A program made the position numbers and the translations under genes. A stretch of DNA of 64,000 bases from Pseudomonas abietaniphila (GTDB lineage Bacteria > Pseudomonadota > Gammaproteobacteria > Pseudomonadales > Pseudomonadaceae). The stretch spans positions 124,001-188,000 of the forward strand of contig NZ_FNCO01000014.1 of assembly GCF_900100795.1 (NCBI RefSeq), given 5' to 3'. The first letter of the stretch is position 1. Every line of letters starts with the position of its first letter. The notes beneath the pieces were generated by a model. That model was not told the origin of the DNA and made no database searches. It saw nothing but the letters and a program-made list of their open reading frames with translations. Of the stretch, positions 46,492 through 54,145 are shown in pieces.

Positions 46492-48429
46492 CTATTTCCA
46501 GTGAGATGATTTTTTGCGTGGGCGTTCCGCCTCCGGCTCAGCCCCTCCACTGATTGCCGGAATCAGCAGGTCCAGATCCAACCCGAAACGCTGCTGACAA
46601 ATGCGCAGCGCGGCGAGCGCATACACAAAGCAGTCGAGCGCCTCGTTTCGGCGATGGTTGTTGTCCCATTTCATGACCCGCTTGCCTTTTGAAATAGCCG
46701 CCTTCTTGCGTTCAGAGGTCAGTTGCTTCACCTCCGATTCGTCGCAAACCGCGTCATTTGCGGGCAAGTGAACAACACCAGGTTGAGCGACACCGGCCTG
46801 TGATCGAGAGGTGTCGATCGGCAAGGCCATGCGGCTGTACAGCAGCTCCTTGGCGTTGTCGGTACCAATTTCGGTCAGGAAGACCTTGTGAACTTTGTTC
46901 TTCGTGCGCGGGAAGTTGGCGATGGGTTTGCCGTATACGGTCGCACCGCGAATCGGGATAACCCAATGCACGCCGTGCTTCCGGCTTTCTGCGTAAACCT
47001 CGTCGGCATAGTGTCCGCCGGCGTCCCACGTCCAGCGCTCCACCTTCATGATGGTTCCGTCGGCTCGAGCAAACTGCCGGTGCAGCTCAAGGCCTACCTT
47101 GCGGCGAAGCTCTTCGCTTGCGGGGTCACCCATCAGAATGAAGCGGTGAACCAGCCAGCACTCCTCGCCCTGGCCGAATGCCCAGACCCTGCCTTCGTAT
47201 CGGTCGTCCTGAGTGTCGACCCCACCGACGAGAACAAGGCCCAGATTCGGGACTGTCGGATAGACCTCGCGGCGCCCGTAGAGAACTTCGGAGTCAAGCT
47301 TTTCGCCTTGGTCGTCGTCCCATGTTTCGCCGCGGGTGGTGTTCATGAAGGTGATGAGCTTCGACACATCACCTTTGATCTTCAGCCATTCCTCAACGAG
47401 GCTGAGCCAAGTGCTCCAGGTGCTGTAGATGGCCCAGATGCTGAAGCTTACCGAGCGCGGCGTGCGGATGACTTCATCATCAGCGCCGAACCAATCCATT
47501 CCGTCGCGCGTCCAGATGCCTGTGTGATCACAGATCCAGCGCCCCGTCTTCGATGACTCGACCATCTCTTGGTGCCAGATCACGCAGGCGTTGTGCTCAC
47601 AGACGTACCAGGCCTTTTCAGCCTCGCCCAGCGCGTTCTTTTCCCACTTCAGTCCAAATTCCACATCCTTCCCGCCCCACTTGAGCGTTTGCTCTTGGCG
47701 GCAGTGCGGGCAATCGATGTGAAAGCGGAGCAGGTACGGCGACTCCTCGACCGCTTTGGTGATCTGGCAGGAGCCGACACGCTTGGGCGTTGAGCCGCGA
47801 ATCGATTTCGGATACGTCGCACCGTTGAGACGCTTGTCGCCCAGGGTAATCGGCGCACCCTCGCCCTCGACGCTTTCGTCGAAGTTCGACAGCTCGTCGT
47901 AGATCACCTCGTCCGCCGACTTCTCGCGGTAGTTGCGCGAGGCCTTGCCGCCGCGAATCCACAGCGTTCTGCGGTTGGAAAAGATCTTCTGATTGAGCGT
48001 GTTGTCGCTGTGCTTTCGCCCGAACCATGGGGCCAACTCGCCCAGCAGCGGTACGTCGCGGATCATCCCGCTGACGTGGCTCTTGCTGATGTCCTCAGCG
48101 TCGGGATCCGTCGGGCTCCACATCATCACGTTGCGGCGCTTGTGATGGATCTTGTAGCCGATGTTCGCCATCAGCAGCTTGGTGTAACCGATCCGGGCAG
48201 ACTTGATGAAGTTCACGACCGCGATTAGATCGTTGCCCATCGCGTTGAGGATGGCCACTTGGAACGGGTCGGTCGTCCACTTGCCCTCGTTGTAGGAGGA
48301 CTCAGCCGACATGTAGAAGTTGGCGTCGGCCCACTCGACAGCGGTCTGCGGAGGTTCCTTGTAAAGCGCTTGAAGTCCGAGCTTGATCGACTTGCGAAGA
48401 TCACTCAGCCACGGACTCAACGTACTCAT
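46492..48429 (-). CDS. Terminase large subunit (GpA family)
   Basis: The 645-residue protein has the GpA packaging ATPase (VVNFIKSARIGYTKLLMANIGY near 75, a Walker A-like segment, and MMWSPTDPDAEDISKS near 100). The nuclease half carries LVLVGGVDTQDDRYEGRVWAFG near 390, with the conserved Asp of the nuclease site. The C-terminus is basic (PRKKSSHWK). It overlaps the small subunit gene by 29 bases. This family is typical of cos-type packaging. Confidence 0.95.
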   Translation of the reverse strand: MSTLSPWLSDLRKSIKLGLQALYKEPPQTAVEWADANFYMSAESSYNEGKWTTDPFQVAILNAMGNDLIAVVNFIKSARIGYTKLLMANIGYKIHHKRRNVMMWSPTDPDAEDISKSHVSGMIRDVPLLGELAPWFGRKHSDNTLNQKIFSNRRTLWIRGGKASRNYREKSADEVIYDELSNFDESVEGEGAPITLGDKRLNGATYPKSIRGSTPKRVGSCQITKAVEESPYLLRFHIDCPHCRQEQTLKWGGKDVEFGLKWEKNALGEAEKAWYVCEHNACVIWHQEMVESSKTGRWICDHTGIWTRDGMDWFGADDEVIRTPRSVSFSIWAIYSTWSTWLSLVEEWLKIKGDVSKLITFMNTTRGETWDDDQGEKLDSEVLYGRREVYPTVPNLGLVLVGGVDTQDDRYEGRVWAFGQGEECWLVHRFILMGDPASEELRRKVGLELHRQFARADGTIMKVERWTWDAGGHYADEVYAESRKHGVHWVIPIRGATVYGKPIANFPRTKNKVHKVFLTEIGTDNAKELLYSRMALPIDTSRSQAGVAQPGVVHLPANDAVCDESEVKQLTSERKKAAISKGKRVMKWDNNHRRNEALDCFVYALAALRICQQRFGLDLDLLIPAISGGAEPEAERPRKKSSHWK

Positions 48430-48946
48430 CTAATAATTCCGGAAGTTGCTCACCAAAGCTGGCAGCAATGTTTCGAGCAAGCGCGATTTCCCGCTCCACC
48501 GATTCAACAATCCGTGGATCAACTTCTGGGTGACGCCTGCTGACTGTCTTGCCGACTGTGTCCAGCTTGGAACCGATCTGAGCAGCGATCTTTGCGAGAG
48601 CGAATGCTGCGAAAGGGACAGGCACCAGCTGCTTGTCCTGCACCAGGTTCTTCTTCTCCTGAGCGTCGGCTTGGGCTGCGGTGAGCCTCAACCGCTCGGC
48701 GAGCAGTTTGTATTCCACCAACGCGTCGACGTCTGCGCCGTCACCACCCGCCGGTTGTTGTTTGCGTGTCGCGTGTTCAACGCGGTTTTGCACGACTATT
48801 TCTACCGTGTAAAACGCCTCACGACCGATGCGCGCGACGGGGCTAACTCCCCATTTGTCAAAGGCTTGCGGAGAAATCCCCAGGCTCGAAGCCATGTCGG
48901 ATTTGTTCAACCATCCGCGCTGCTTGGTTGTTTCGTTTTTGGCCAT
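48401..48946 (-). CDS. Terminase small subunit-like protein
   Basis: The 181-residue protein (MAKNETTKQRGWLNKSDMAS) has an N-terminal winged-helix text KSDMASSLGISPQAFDKWGVSP and a helical middle (ALVEYKLLAERLRLTAAQADAQEKK), like Nu1-type DNA recognition subunits. It lies directly upstream of, and overlapping, the large subunit. An earlier ATG at 48985 is not supported by a ribosome site. Confidence 0.85.
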   Translation of the reverse strand: MAKNETTKQRGWLNKSDMASSLGISPQAFDKWGVSPVARIGREAFYTVEIVVQNRVEHATRKQQPAGGDGADVDALVEYKLLAERLRLTAAQADAQEKKNLVQDKQLVPVPFAAFALAKIAAQIGSKLDTVGKTVSRRHPEVDPRIVESVEREIALARNIAASFGEQLPELLDEYVESVAE

Positions 48947-49086
48947 GATTAAACAACAACCAACCTCTGAAAAAAGGTCATACATGTTTGATGGGCGGGG
49001 CCCGAATTACCCGCAACCGGCCCAGGGGCTGGGAAGGACCCAAAGGGGGGGTGCCCCGCCCCTGCCCGCACCAGACCGGTGCATTT
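48947..49086. other. Intergenic region upstream of terminase (candidate cos region)
   Basis: No gene is seen. The 140 bases hold a run of seven Gs, GGGGCGGGGCA-like text and several short GC palindromes (for example GGGGCCC- and CCCAGCCCCTGGG-type). In cos phages the cleavage site sits just before the small subunit gene, as here. The nick position cannot be read from sequence. Confidence 0.35.
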
Positions 49087-49830
49087 TCAGGCCTTCGCGG
49101 TGGCGAGGGCGAAGTCGAGAGCGCTCGTGAACTCGGCCATGTAGTTGGCCTTCACGATGTTGTCAGCGATCTTGTAGAACGGAATGATGGTTCGATAGTT
49201 GGGCTCGCGATCACTGAAGATGAAGACAGGCTTCACTCCATCGCCGAACGCAGTCTTCTTGCGCTCCCAGATACCGGACTCGCCATCCACTACACCAGCG
49301 AAGTAACGCTGCTGGTTGCCCTTTCTCTTGCTCCGCTTGCTGCCGCTCGCATTGGCTTGGAAGCCACTACTCGTTTCAGCGGCGCCCAATGCGGAAAGAA
49401 TCTTGAGCACCACACCACGAGACACGTTGCCGAACTGATTGGCGGCGGACGGTGAAGGTATTGCGTACTGGCTGCTTTTCATCAGCCCCTTGGCAATCAG
49501 CGCCTTTTCGAAGCGCTTGTGTGGCCGGCGTCCACCCTTGACCGCTTGCTGCAGGTAGGTATCGGCAGGCACGCCAGAAGTCCATGCATCCTTGAAGAAT
49601 GCGCGGGCCTCTGGGTTGTTCTTCTTGGCCACCTTCACATACAGGCTGTTCATGGTGGTCGGTGTTGGCCGGTCGAGCCGCTGACGCATGACGTCCAACT
49701 CACCCGCCTTCACTCGTTGAGCCAGCTTGGTCGCAGTCAATGCCAGCGCAAACGGCAGCTGCTTGTCTCCCAGGAGTCGAAGCCCTTTGGATAAGGCCTC
49801 AATGTCCGGCTGCGCGTCGATCCTGATCAC
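49087..49830 (-). CDS. Phage structural-type protein, function unknown
   Basis: I do not recognise a firm family. The 247-residue basic protein (MIRIDAQPDIEALSKGLRLLG) has FALALTATKLAQRVKAGELDVM near 30, a Lys/Arg-rich middle with SKRSKRKGNQQRYFAG near 170 and a helical C-terminus. Proteins of this form occur near the lysis-packaging junction of Pseudomonas prophages and may be minor head or tail completion proteins. It lies between Rz1 and terminase. Confidence 0.7.
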   Translation of the reverse strand: MIRIDAQPDIEALSKGLRLLGDKQLPFALALTATKLAQRVKAGELDVMRQRLDRPTPTTMNSLYVKVAKKNNPEARAFFKDAWTSGVPADTYLQQAVKGGRRPHKRFEKALIAKGLMKSSQYAIPSPSAANQFGNVSRGVVLKILSALGAAETSSGFQANASGSKRSKRKGNQQRYFAGVVDGESGIWERKKTAFGDGVKPVFIFSDREPNYRTIIPFYKIADNIVKANYMAEFTSALDFALATAKA

Positions 49831-49840
49831 GGCCGAATAC

Positions 49841-50113
49841 CTATTTGGTCTTGCTGCGTTGGATCTGGGCGTCTACCTGGTCGGCGCAGGTGTCGAGCAG
49901 GTTCACTGCCCGATCCTTCAATGCCCACAGGTCGCCATTCAGTGCCAAGTCATCATCGCTTTCGCTGATGCGCTCGCACGGCACCAGCTCAGGGGGTTCG
50001 AGCCTTACCGTTGTTGTCTTTACCGGTGCTGGCGGGTTTGCCCCGCAGGCCGTCAGGCAAAGGCTGATCAGCCCACTTGCGAACAGCCGGGCTTTTACGC
50101 TTGAGGTCTTCAA
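49841..50113 (-). CDS. Outer-membrane spanin lipoprotein (Rz1-like)
   Basis: The 90-residue protein has a signal peptide with lipobox LTAC (Cys about 23) followed by GANPPAPVKTTTVRLEPP, the Pro-rich mature start typical of Rz1. Its first 125 bases overlap the Rz gene in another frame, the classic nested spanin arrangement. With Rz it would fuse inner and outer membranes at lysis. Confidence 0.87.
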   Translation of the reverse strand: MKTSSVKARLFASGLISLCLTACGANPPAPVKTTTVRLEPPELVPCERISESDDDLALNGDLWALKDRAVNLLDTCADQVDAQIQRSKTK

Positions 50114-50375
50114 AGTCTTTCCTCGCCTTCAGGGCTTTCTGTTCGCTCGCCTTGAGCCGGCTGCTCAGATCGGCCTGATAGGCAGCGTTCCTTGTAGCCT
50201 CTGCCCGCAACGTAGTTATCGTTGCCTGGCTTTCAAGGTTTGCTGCGAGCGCATCGGTTTTCGCTTTGGTCTCAATCGCGACCTCTCCGCGCAAGGCAAT
50301 CACGCGGTACTGTTGGATACCAACGAGCAACAGCGCAACCAAGGCGATTATCAATGCAGCGGCGATTGCTTTCAT
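49989..50375 (-). CDS. Inner-membrane spanin (Rz-like)
   Basis: The 128-residue protein starts with one membrane segment (MKAIAAALIIALVALLLVG) and continues as a coiled-coil periplasmic domain (about 30-105), ending basic. The ATG at 50375 overlaps the holin stop by four bases. It pairs with the overlapping Rz1-like gene. Confidence 0.87.
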   Translation of the reverse strand: MKAIAAALIIALVALLLVGIQQYRVIALRGEVAIETKAKTDALAANLESQATITTLRAEATRNAAYQADLSSRLKASEQKALKARKDFEDLKRKSPAVRKWADQPLPDGLRGKPASTGKDNNGKARTP

Positions 50376-50689
50376 TGCGTGTCCACCTTGCGGCCGATGA
50401 ACTTGATAATGAACTCCCTGATCACGGTCACTCCAATGAAGCCAATGGCGCCACCAGCGGCAACAGACAGACTGGAAGGCCACGCCACCCATTCAATTAC
50501 GCTGCTGGCCGAAAGGCTCAATGCACCGCAGATCAACGCTTCCAGTATCACGCGCCCTTTGTTGGCTTCTTTGCCTTCGTAGATAACGCGCAATAGGGAT
50601 ATGGTTGTGGCCATGATCGCTCCTTGCCAGAGCGGAGTACTGAGGACGAGCCAGACCTGCGCCCAGAATTCAGGATTTTTCTCAGGCAT
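50372..50689 (-). CDS. Phage holin
   Basis: The 105-residue protein (MPEKNPEFWAQVWLVLSTPLW) has three hydrophobic segments: about 10-32, 46-65 and 71-92, with VIREFIIKFIGRKVD at the end. It resembles lambda-type/LydA-like holins of Pseudomonas prophages. It lies between the late promoter with its tandem terminators and Rz/Rz1. The longer frame from 50917 covers the terminators and is rejected. Confidence 0.82.
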   Translation of the reverse strand: MPEKNPEFWAQVWLVLSTPLWQGAIMATTISLLRVIYEGKEANKGRVILEALICGALSLSASSVIEWVAWPSSLSVAAGGAIGFIGVTVIREFIIKFIGRKVDTQ

Positions 50690-50785
50690 GTTGTAGATCC
50701 GACTGTCCTCCCCTTGGGGGAGCAGGAATAAATCGGCCCCGCAGCACTCCCAGCTCGGGGCGATGGGTGTGGCGGGGCCGAAAAC

Positions 50786-50813
50786 GAAAAAGCCCCGGCA
50801 AATGCCGAGGCTC
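50786..50813 (-). terminator. Late-leader terminator 2 (downstream of Q)
   Basis: On the minus strand AGCCTCGGCA-TT-TGCCGGGGCT is followed by TTTTCG, an intrinsic terminator between the late promoter and the holin gene. Confidence 0.8.
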
Positions 50814-50830
50814 TGTGAACTGTAGAAAGC

Positions 50831-50859
50831 AAAAAGCCCAACTCTTGAGGTTGGGCTTT
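50831..50859 (-). terminator. Late-leader terminator 1 (downstream of Q)
   Basis: On the minus strand AAAGCCCAAC-CTCAAGA-GTTGGGCTTT is followed by TT. It is the first of two tandem terminators the late transcript must cross. Confidence 0.85.
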
Positions 50860-50888
50860 GCTCGCGGAAAAACCGCAAAGTAATGCGA

Positions 50889-50917
50889 AATCTATAGATC
50901 AGGACCGGGGCTGTCAA
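50889..50917 (-). promoter_or_regulatory. Candidate late promoter (PR'-like)
   Basis: On the minus strand TTGACA (50917-50912, overlapping the Q stop codon), a 17-base spacer and TAGATT (50894-50889) form a strong promoter. It fires into the tandem terminators, the layout of lambda PR'-tR'. Confidence 0.75.
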
Positions 50918-51255
50918 GCAGCCTCGCGGCGAATTTCCAAGGCTCCATCAATCCAAGCTATTCCAGCCTTCCAAAGCTGTCTGGTCTTCTCTTCGCCGAA
51001 GCCCATTTTCTTACCCACCACCATCAAGGATGTGTCGCGGGAGGTGTAGTACTTGATGATCACGTTGCCCGCTTCTTCATAGCGACTGCGCAGGCGGCCG
51101 ACCAGGCGATCCATCAGCAAGGCCTGGTCGTCGGTAATCATCGGCGTGGCGATATCGTTCTCGCGGGATGCACAGCAGGAGACACCCGAGCCCAGCACGA
51201 CCCAGCGGCCCCAATGCTCGAGCAGATCTTCGACAGTACGTTCAATCATCTTCAT
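50914..51255 (-). CDS. Q-like late antitermination protein
   Basis: The 113-residue protein has the antitermination Q family pattern: DDQALLMDRLVGRLRSRYEEA, NVIIKYYTSRDTSLMVVGKKMGF and a helix-turn-helix-like end (GEEKTRQLWKAGIAWIDGAL). It is followed by a strong promoter and two terminators, which supports the role: Q would load at the late promoter and let polymerase run into lysis, head and tail genes. Confidence 0.87.
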   Translation of the reverse strand: MKMIERTVEDLLEHWGRWVVLGSGVSCCASRENDIATPMITDDQALLMDRLVGRLRSRYEEAGNVIIKYYTSRDTSLMVVGKKMGFGEEKTRQLWKAGIAWIDGALEIRREAA

Positions 51256-51473
51256 GGCTGGTCCCCATGTGGAGCATTAATTGCGCGAAGCCCAACGCGG
51301 GCTAACACCTTTTCCTGGCAGGCGTGAATGGCTGAGCAGAATTCTTGCTTCGCCATCGGATGCTCAGTTGGAAGCTTCAAGAACTCGTTCCAAGCCTCGG
51401 CTAGCAGGCCCACCACCTTGGCTTCCTGCTCGGTTACCACCAAGTTGTTCTGGTTGAAAATTCGAGTCACCAT
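51252..51473 (-). CDS. Small phage protein, function unknown
   Basis: The 73-residue protein (MVTRIFNQNNLVVTEQEAKV) is helical, with FCSAIHACQEKVLARVGLRA. It overlaps the start of the Q-like gene by four bases and is part of the minus early operon. No family is recognised. An upstream frame start at 51512 is less likely. Confidence 0.65.
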   Translation of the reverse strand: MVTRIFNQNNLVVTEQEAKVVGLLAEAWNEFLKLPTEHPMAKQEFCSAIHACQEKVLARVGLRAINAPHGDQP

Positions 51474-51475
51474 GC

Positions 51476-51790
51476 TCAATCCCCTGTGAAATTCGTGCGC
51501 CCGGCGCCGCACTGGTTGTTCTGTTCGTATTGTTCGTGGGCACCACCCTGTGCCTGCCTCGTCCTGGACAACTGGGCGGTGACATTGCGAAGTCTCATGC
51601 TCAACTGAGGCACCAACTCTTCAAGCGGCAGTGCCTCACCGGTTGCCTGGCAGATCCAGCCGGAAGCGTTGCAGGCCTCGCAGTCGATGTGGAAGAAGAC
51701 ACCCTTGGTGCAGCCAGCACCGCGACAGACGCCGCACTCCATCAGCGGCTTGAGTTGGCGGCGAAAGTCCGGGCCGTGGCTCTTCTTCAT
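51476..51790 (-). CDS. Zinc-finger phage protein with CxxCxGxG motif
   Basis: The 104-residue protein starts MKKSHGPDFRRQLKPLMECG. It has CGVCRGAGCTKG followed by CEACNASGW, a pair of CxxCxGxG-like motifs as in the DnaJ zinc domain, then a helix (LPLEELVPQLSMRLRNVTAQL). It is probably a small zinc-binding regulator; function unknown. It lies in the early operon between the recombinase and Q. Confidence 0.7.
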   Translation of the reverse strand: MKKSHGPDFRRQLKPLMECGVCRGAGCTKGVFFHIDCEACNASGWICQATGEALPLEELVPQLSMRLRNVTAQLSRTRQAQGGAHEQYEQNNQCGAGRTNFTGD

Positions 51791-51795
51791 ACCGT

Positions 51796-52008
51796 TCACT
51801 CGATCCACTCGCCGCGCCCCCAGGTCAGAGGGTTTAGCCACTTCCAAGCCGGCACCCAAACGACGACGGTGTCGCGCCATCCGGACCGACTCCCACAGCG
51901 ACCACAAACCTTCAGCTCGGTGAATGAGTTTTTGAAGCTGGCCGAATTGCCTCCAACATCTCCTATTCCGGAGCAGGCCAAACAGGCAACAGCGTGGTAA
52001 TTCGTCAT
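51796..52008 (-). CDS. Small zinc-binding phage protein
   Basis: The 70-residue protein (MTNYHAVACLACSGIGDVGG) has CLACSGIG and CGRCGS, again DnaJ-like zinc motifs, and a Trp-rich tail (WVPAWKWLNPLTWG). It is next to the other CxxCxGxG gene, suggesting an old duplication or shared role. No family is named. Confidence 0.65.
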   Translation of the reverse strand: MTNYHAVACLACSGIGDVGGNSASFKNSFTELKVCGRCGSRSGWRDTVVVWVPAWKWLNPLTWGRGEWIE

Positions 52009-52024
52009 TTTGAAACCTCGCCTT

Positions 52025-53305
52025 TTACGGATTCTGGGAAACGCTAGAGGCCGCGTCGTTGCTGGCCTGCGCACGGATATGCGAATTTCCGCTTCTGTCG
52101 TCTTTCCAACCATGAATCAGGGCAAAGCCGCATTCGTCCAATCGCTGATGCCACTTCTCCAACGCCTCGCGCTTGAGCTGTTCGGCATGGGTGTGGATGT
52201 AGGTCTGCACGTTGCGAGTAAGCGTGTGGTTCACCAGCATCTCGCCGATGAGGTAGTCGACGCCCAGATCAGTCCAAGCCGTGCGCGCCAGCTTGCGCAG
52301 GTCGTGGCTCGTCCACTCGCCCTGCCCCAGTCTGGTGAACACGGCGCAGGCTTGACCCTCGGTCATCGGGCGGCCACCCTTGCTCGGGAATAGGTAGGTG
52401 CCCTGATAGCCCCTCGATGTCTGCCACTCGCGGTAGCGCTTCAACAGGGCCACCACCTGGCCGGTCAGCGGAAGACTGTGCTCGCACCGGGTCTTCGTGT
52501 TCTCGGCGGGCAGAAACCACTCACCACCATCAGCGATCGTGATATGCGACCAGCGGGCCTGTCGGGTCTCGCCAACACGCGTGCCATGGCAGAGCATCAT
52601 CAGCGCCAGCATGTTGTCGGCCGGTTCATGATCGAAGCCGCCGGCGAACGATTCGACCAGCGCCTCGATTTGCACGCCGCGCAGCCTCGAGGTCTTCGGC
52701 TTGATTTTCGCCTTGGTGAAGTCGGTGAACCGGAACCCTGCAATTGGGTTGGTGGCGATCAGCTTGAGCTTCTCGGCCTGCTTGAACGCCACGACCAGCA
52801 CGCCCCACATCAGCCGCACGTAGGACAGAGATAGCTCTTCCTGCATGGGCCACATGGCCTCGCGGTCAATGGTCGCGCGCGACACGTCACCGATCTGCAT
52901 GTCTGCGAGGCGTGGCTTGAGGTGGCAATGGATAGCGGACTTGGCCGACGTCCGCCGCTTGTCCGAGAGGCTACGGTCGCGGGACTGCCGTTCCGAGTAC
53001 CAGTCGAGCAACTCACCGACCGTTTGCAGGGTGCCAGCGGCAGCGGATGCAGCAGGATCGGCGGCAAGTCGTGCATGGATTTGAGGCATGACGCCCGCCA
53101 GCGCCTTGAAGCTCAGCGCCGGATAGCCGCCGACCTTGTTCCATTTCTTCTTGGTCACCAGATACCAGGTGGCGCGCTCGCGATTGAGACTGAAGCGCAG
53201 GTACAGCCCTGGGTGGCGAGGATCGCGAAGGGATTCGAATTCGCCGGTCGCGGCTTGCCGGCGGATCTCGGCGTCAGAGAATGAAACGATGCCTGTCTTG
53301 CTCAT
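52025..53305 (-). CDS. Tyrosine recombinase/integrase
   Basis: The 426-residue protein (MSKTGIVSFSDAEIRRQAAT) has an arm-binding N-terminus, a SAM-like core-binding domain (about 95-185) and a full catalytic set: R243 (CHGTRVGE), K271, H334 and R337 (HDLRK), H360 and the nucleophile Y369. It is unusual in lying inside the minus early operon, about 23 kb from the ssrA junction, rather than by attP. It may be the integrase or a second recombinase. The start at 53305 overlaps the VRR-NUC stop by four bases. Confidence 0.9.
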   Translation of the reverse strand: MSKTGIVSFSDAEIRRQAATGEFESLRDPRHPGLYLRFSLNRERATWYLVTKKKWNKVGGYPALSFKALAGVMPQIHARLAADPAASAAAGTLQTVGELLDWYSERQSRDRSLSDKRRTSAKSAIHCHLKPRLADMQIGDVSRATIDREAMWPMQEELSLSYVRLMWGVLVVAFKQAEKLKLIATNPIAGFRFTDFTKAKIKPKTSRLRGVQIEALVESFAGGFDHEPADNMLALMMLCHGTRVGETRQARWSHITIADGGEWFLPAENTKTRCEHSLPLTGQVVALLKRYREWQTSRGYQGTYLFPSKGGRPMTEGQACAVFTRLGQGEWTSHDLRKLARTAWTDLGVDYLIGEMLVNHTLTRNVQTYIHTHAEQLKREALEKWHQRLDECGFALIHGWKDDRSGNSHIRAQASNDAASSVSQNP

Positions 53306-53733
53306 GCGGCCACCACGGTTTTCGGAAGTAGGAGGTATGCCCGGATGTGCTCCATGGCGTCGAAGTGGCCACGGCACACGATGGCGAGATAGCCCTGCTC
53401 GTTCAGGCGGCGAATGCAGGCGTGCTGGCTGGGAGATACCGGCGCGTCGTTCGGCGGCGTGGCTTTGAACTCCAGATACAGGCCGAAATAGCCGCCACGG
53501 GCCATGGTCAGAACCAGATCAGGGATACCCGCCTTTACGCCTTGGGCCTTGAGCTTCGCGGCGACAGCCTTGTGCCGCTGGCCACCGTTCGGAACGTGGT
53601 GGATGTGCTCCCAGGCTTCGGGATGACGCGCCTTGAGCTCAGCGAGCAACGCGGCCTGCTCCAGCCCCTCCCGATCGACCCTCGGTGTCCGCACTGCCCT
53701 TGGCTTGGAGGTTTTGAGTTTGAGCGCCGTCAC
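53302..53733 (-). CDS. VRR-NUC domain nuclease
   Basis: The 143-residue protein has HHVPNGGQRHKAVAAKLKAQGVKAGIPDLVL and YLEFKATPPNDAPVSPSQ, the VRR-NUC active-site pattern (G-I-P-D and E-x-K). It is followed by IRRLNEQGYLAIVCRG. Members are structure-specific nucleases of phage early operons. It is overlapped by the DUF1364 gene upstream and the recombinase downstream. Confidence 0.92.
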   Translation of the reverse strand: MTALKLKTSKPRAVRTPRVDREGLEQAALLAELKARHPEAWEHIHHVPNGGQRHKAVAAKLKAQGVKAGIPDLVLTMARGGYFGLYLEFKATPPNDAPVSPSQHACIRRLNEQGYLAIVCRGHFDAMEHIRAYLLLPKTVVAA

Positions 53734-54035
53734 GCCGCCACCTTGCCTTCCGCTACCAGGATATCGAGCGTTCTAATGATGCCTTCGAGGTGCATGCGGC
53801 GAAGCTCCTCATGACTGAACTCGGTCTTGCTGCGCGCGTCGACGGCGTCATGGCAAGCGGAGCATGCCCAAGCCGCCTGCAGGTCGTTTGGTTTGATGCC
53901 CATCCCGCTGCGCGTGCCCGCCATGCGGAAGTGAGCCAGAACCGTCGTTTCTGGGTTGCCGTTGCACACGCCCGGGACGCGGATCTGGCATTCGCGGCCG
54001 CGCGCGGCCTTGGTCAGCTTGGTCTGCTTTCTCAC
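53730..54035 (-). CDS. DUF1364/YbcO-type nuclease-like protein
   Basis: The 101-residue protein from a GTG start begins MRKQTKLTKAARGRECQIRV and has PGVCNGNPETTVLAHFR and ACSACHDAVDAR, a paired Cys/His zinc pattern of the DUF1364 (lambda-like YbcO) family, thought to be HNH-like nucleases. The GTG overlaps the stop of a 37-residue frame upstream. The longer frame from 54167 is rejected as the extra 44 residues are not family-like. Confidence 0.85.
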   Translation of the reverse strand: MRKQTKLTKAARGRECQIRVPGVCNGNPETTVLAHFRMAGTRSGMGIKPNDLQAAWACSACHDAVDARSKTEFSHEELRRMHLEGIIRTLDILVAEGKVAA

Positions 54036-54145
54036 AGGACACCCCCGAACTGGAAATCCGCCGGCGGCACCTGGTGCGAATAAGCGCACTGCATCAGTGA
54101 GCAGGCGCAGCGAGCCACGCTGATCAGCGCAAGCAAGGTCTTCAT
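54032..54145 (-). CDS. Possible small membrane-type peptide (37 aa)
   Basis: MKTLLALISVARCACSLMQ opens a 37-residue frame. GGGAG lies nine bases upstream of its ATG. Its start overlaps the stop of the preceding gene and its stop overlaps the GTG of the DUF1364 gene. The N-terminal half is hydrophobic. Its tight fit in a chain of coupled genes is the main support. Confidence 0.5.
   Translation of the reverse strand: MKTLLALISVARCACSLMQCAYSHQVPPADFQFGGVL

Noticed and set aside
48988..49455. 155-residue plus-strand frame over the terminase upstream region
   Set aside because: It runs through the GC-rich intergenic stretch and then antisense to the structural gene, with no ribosome site.
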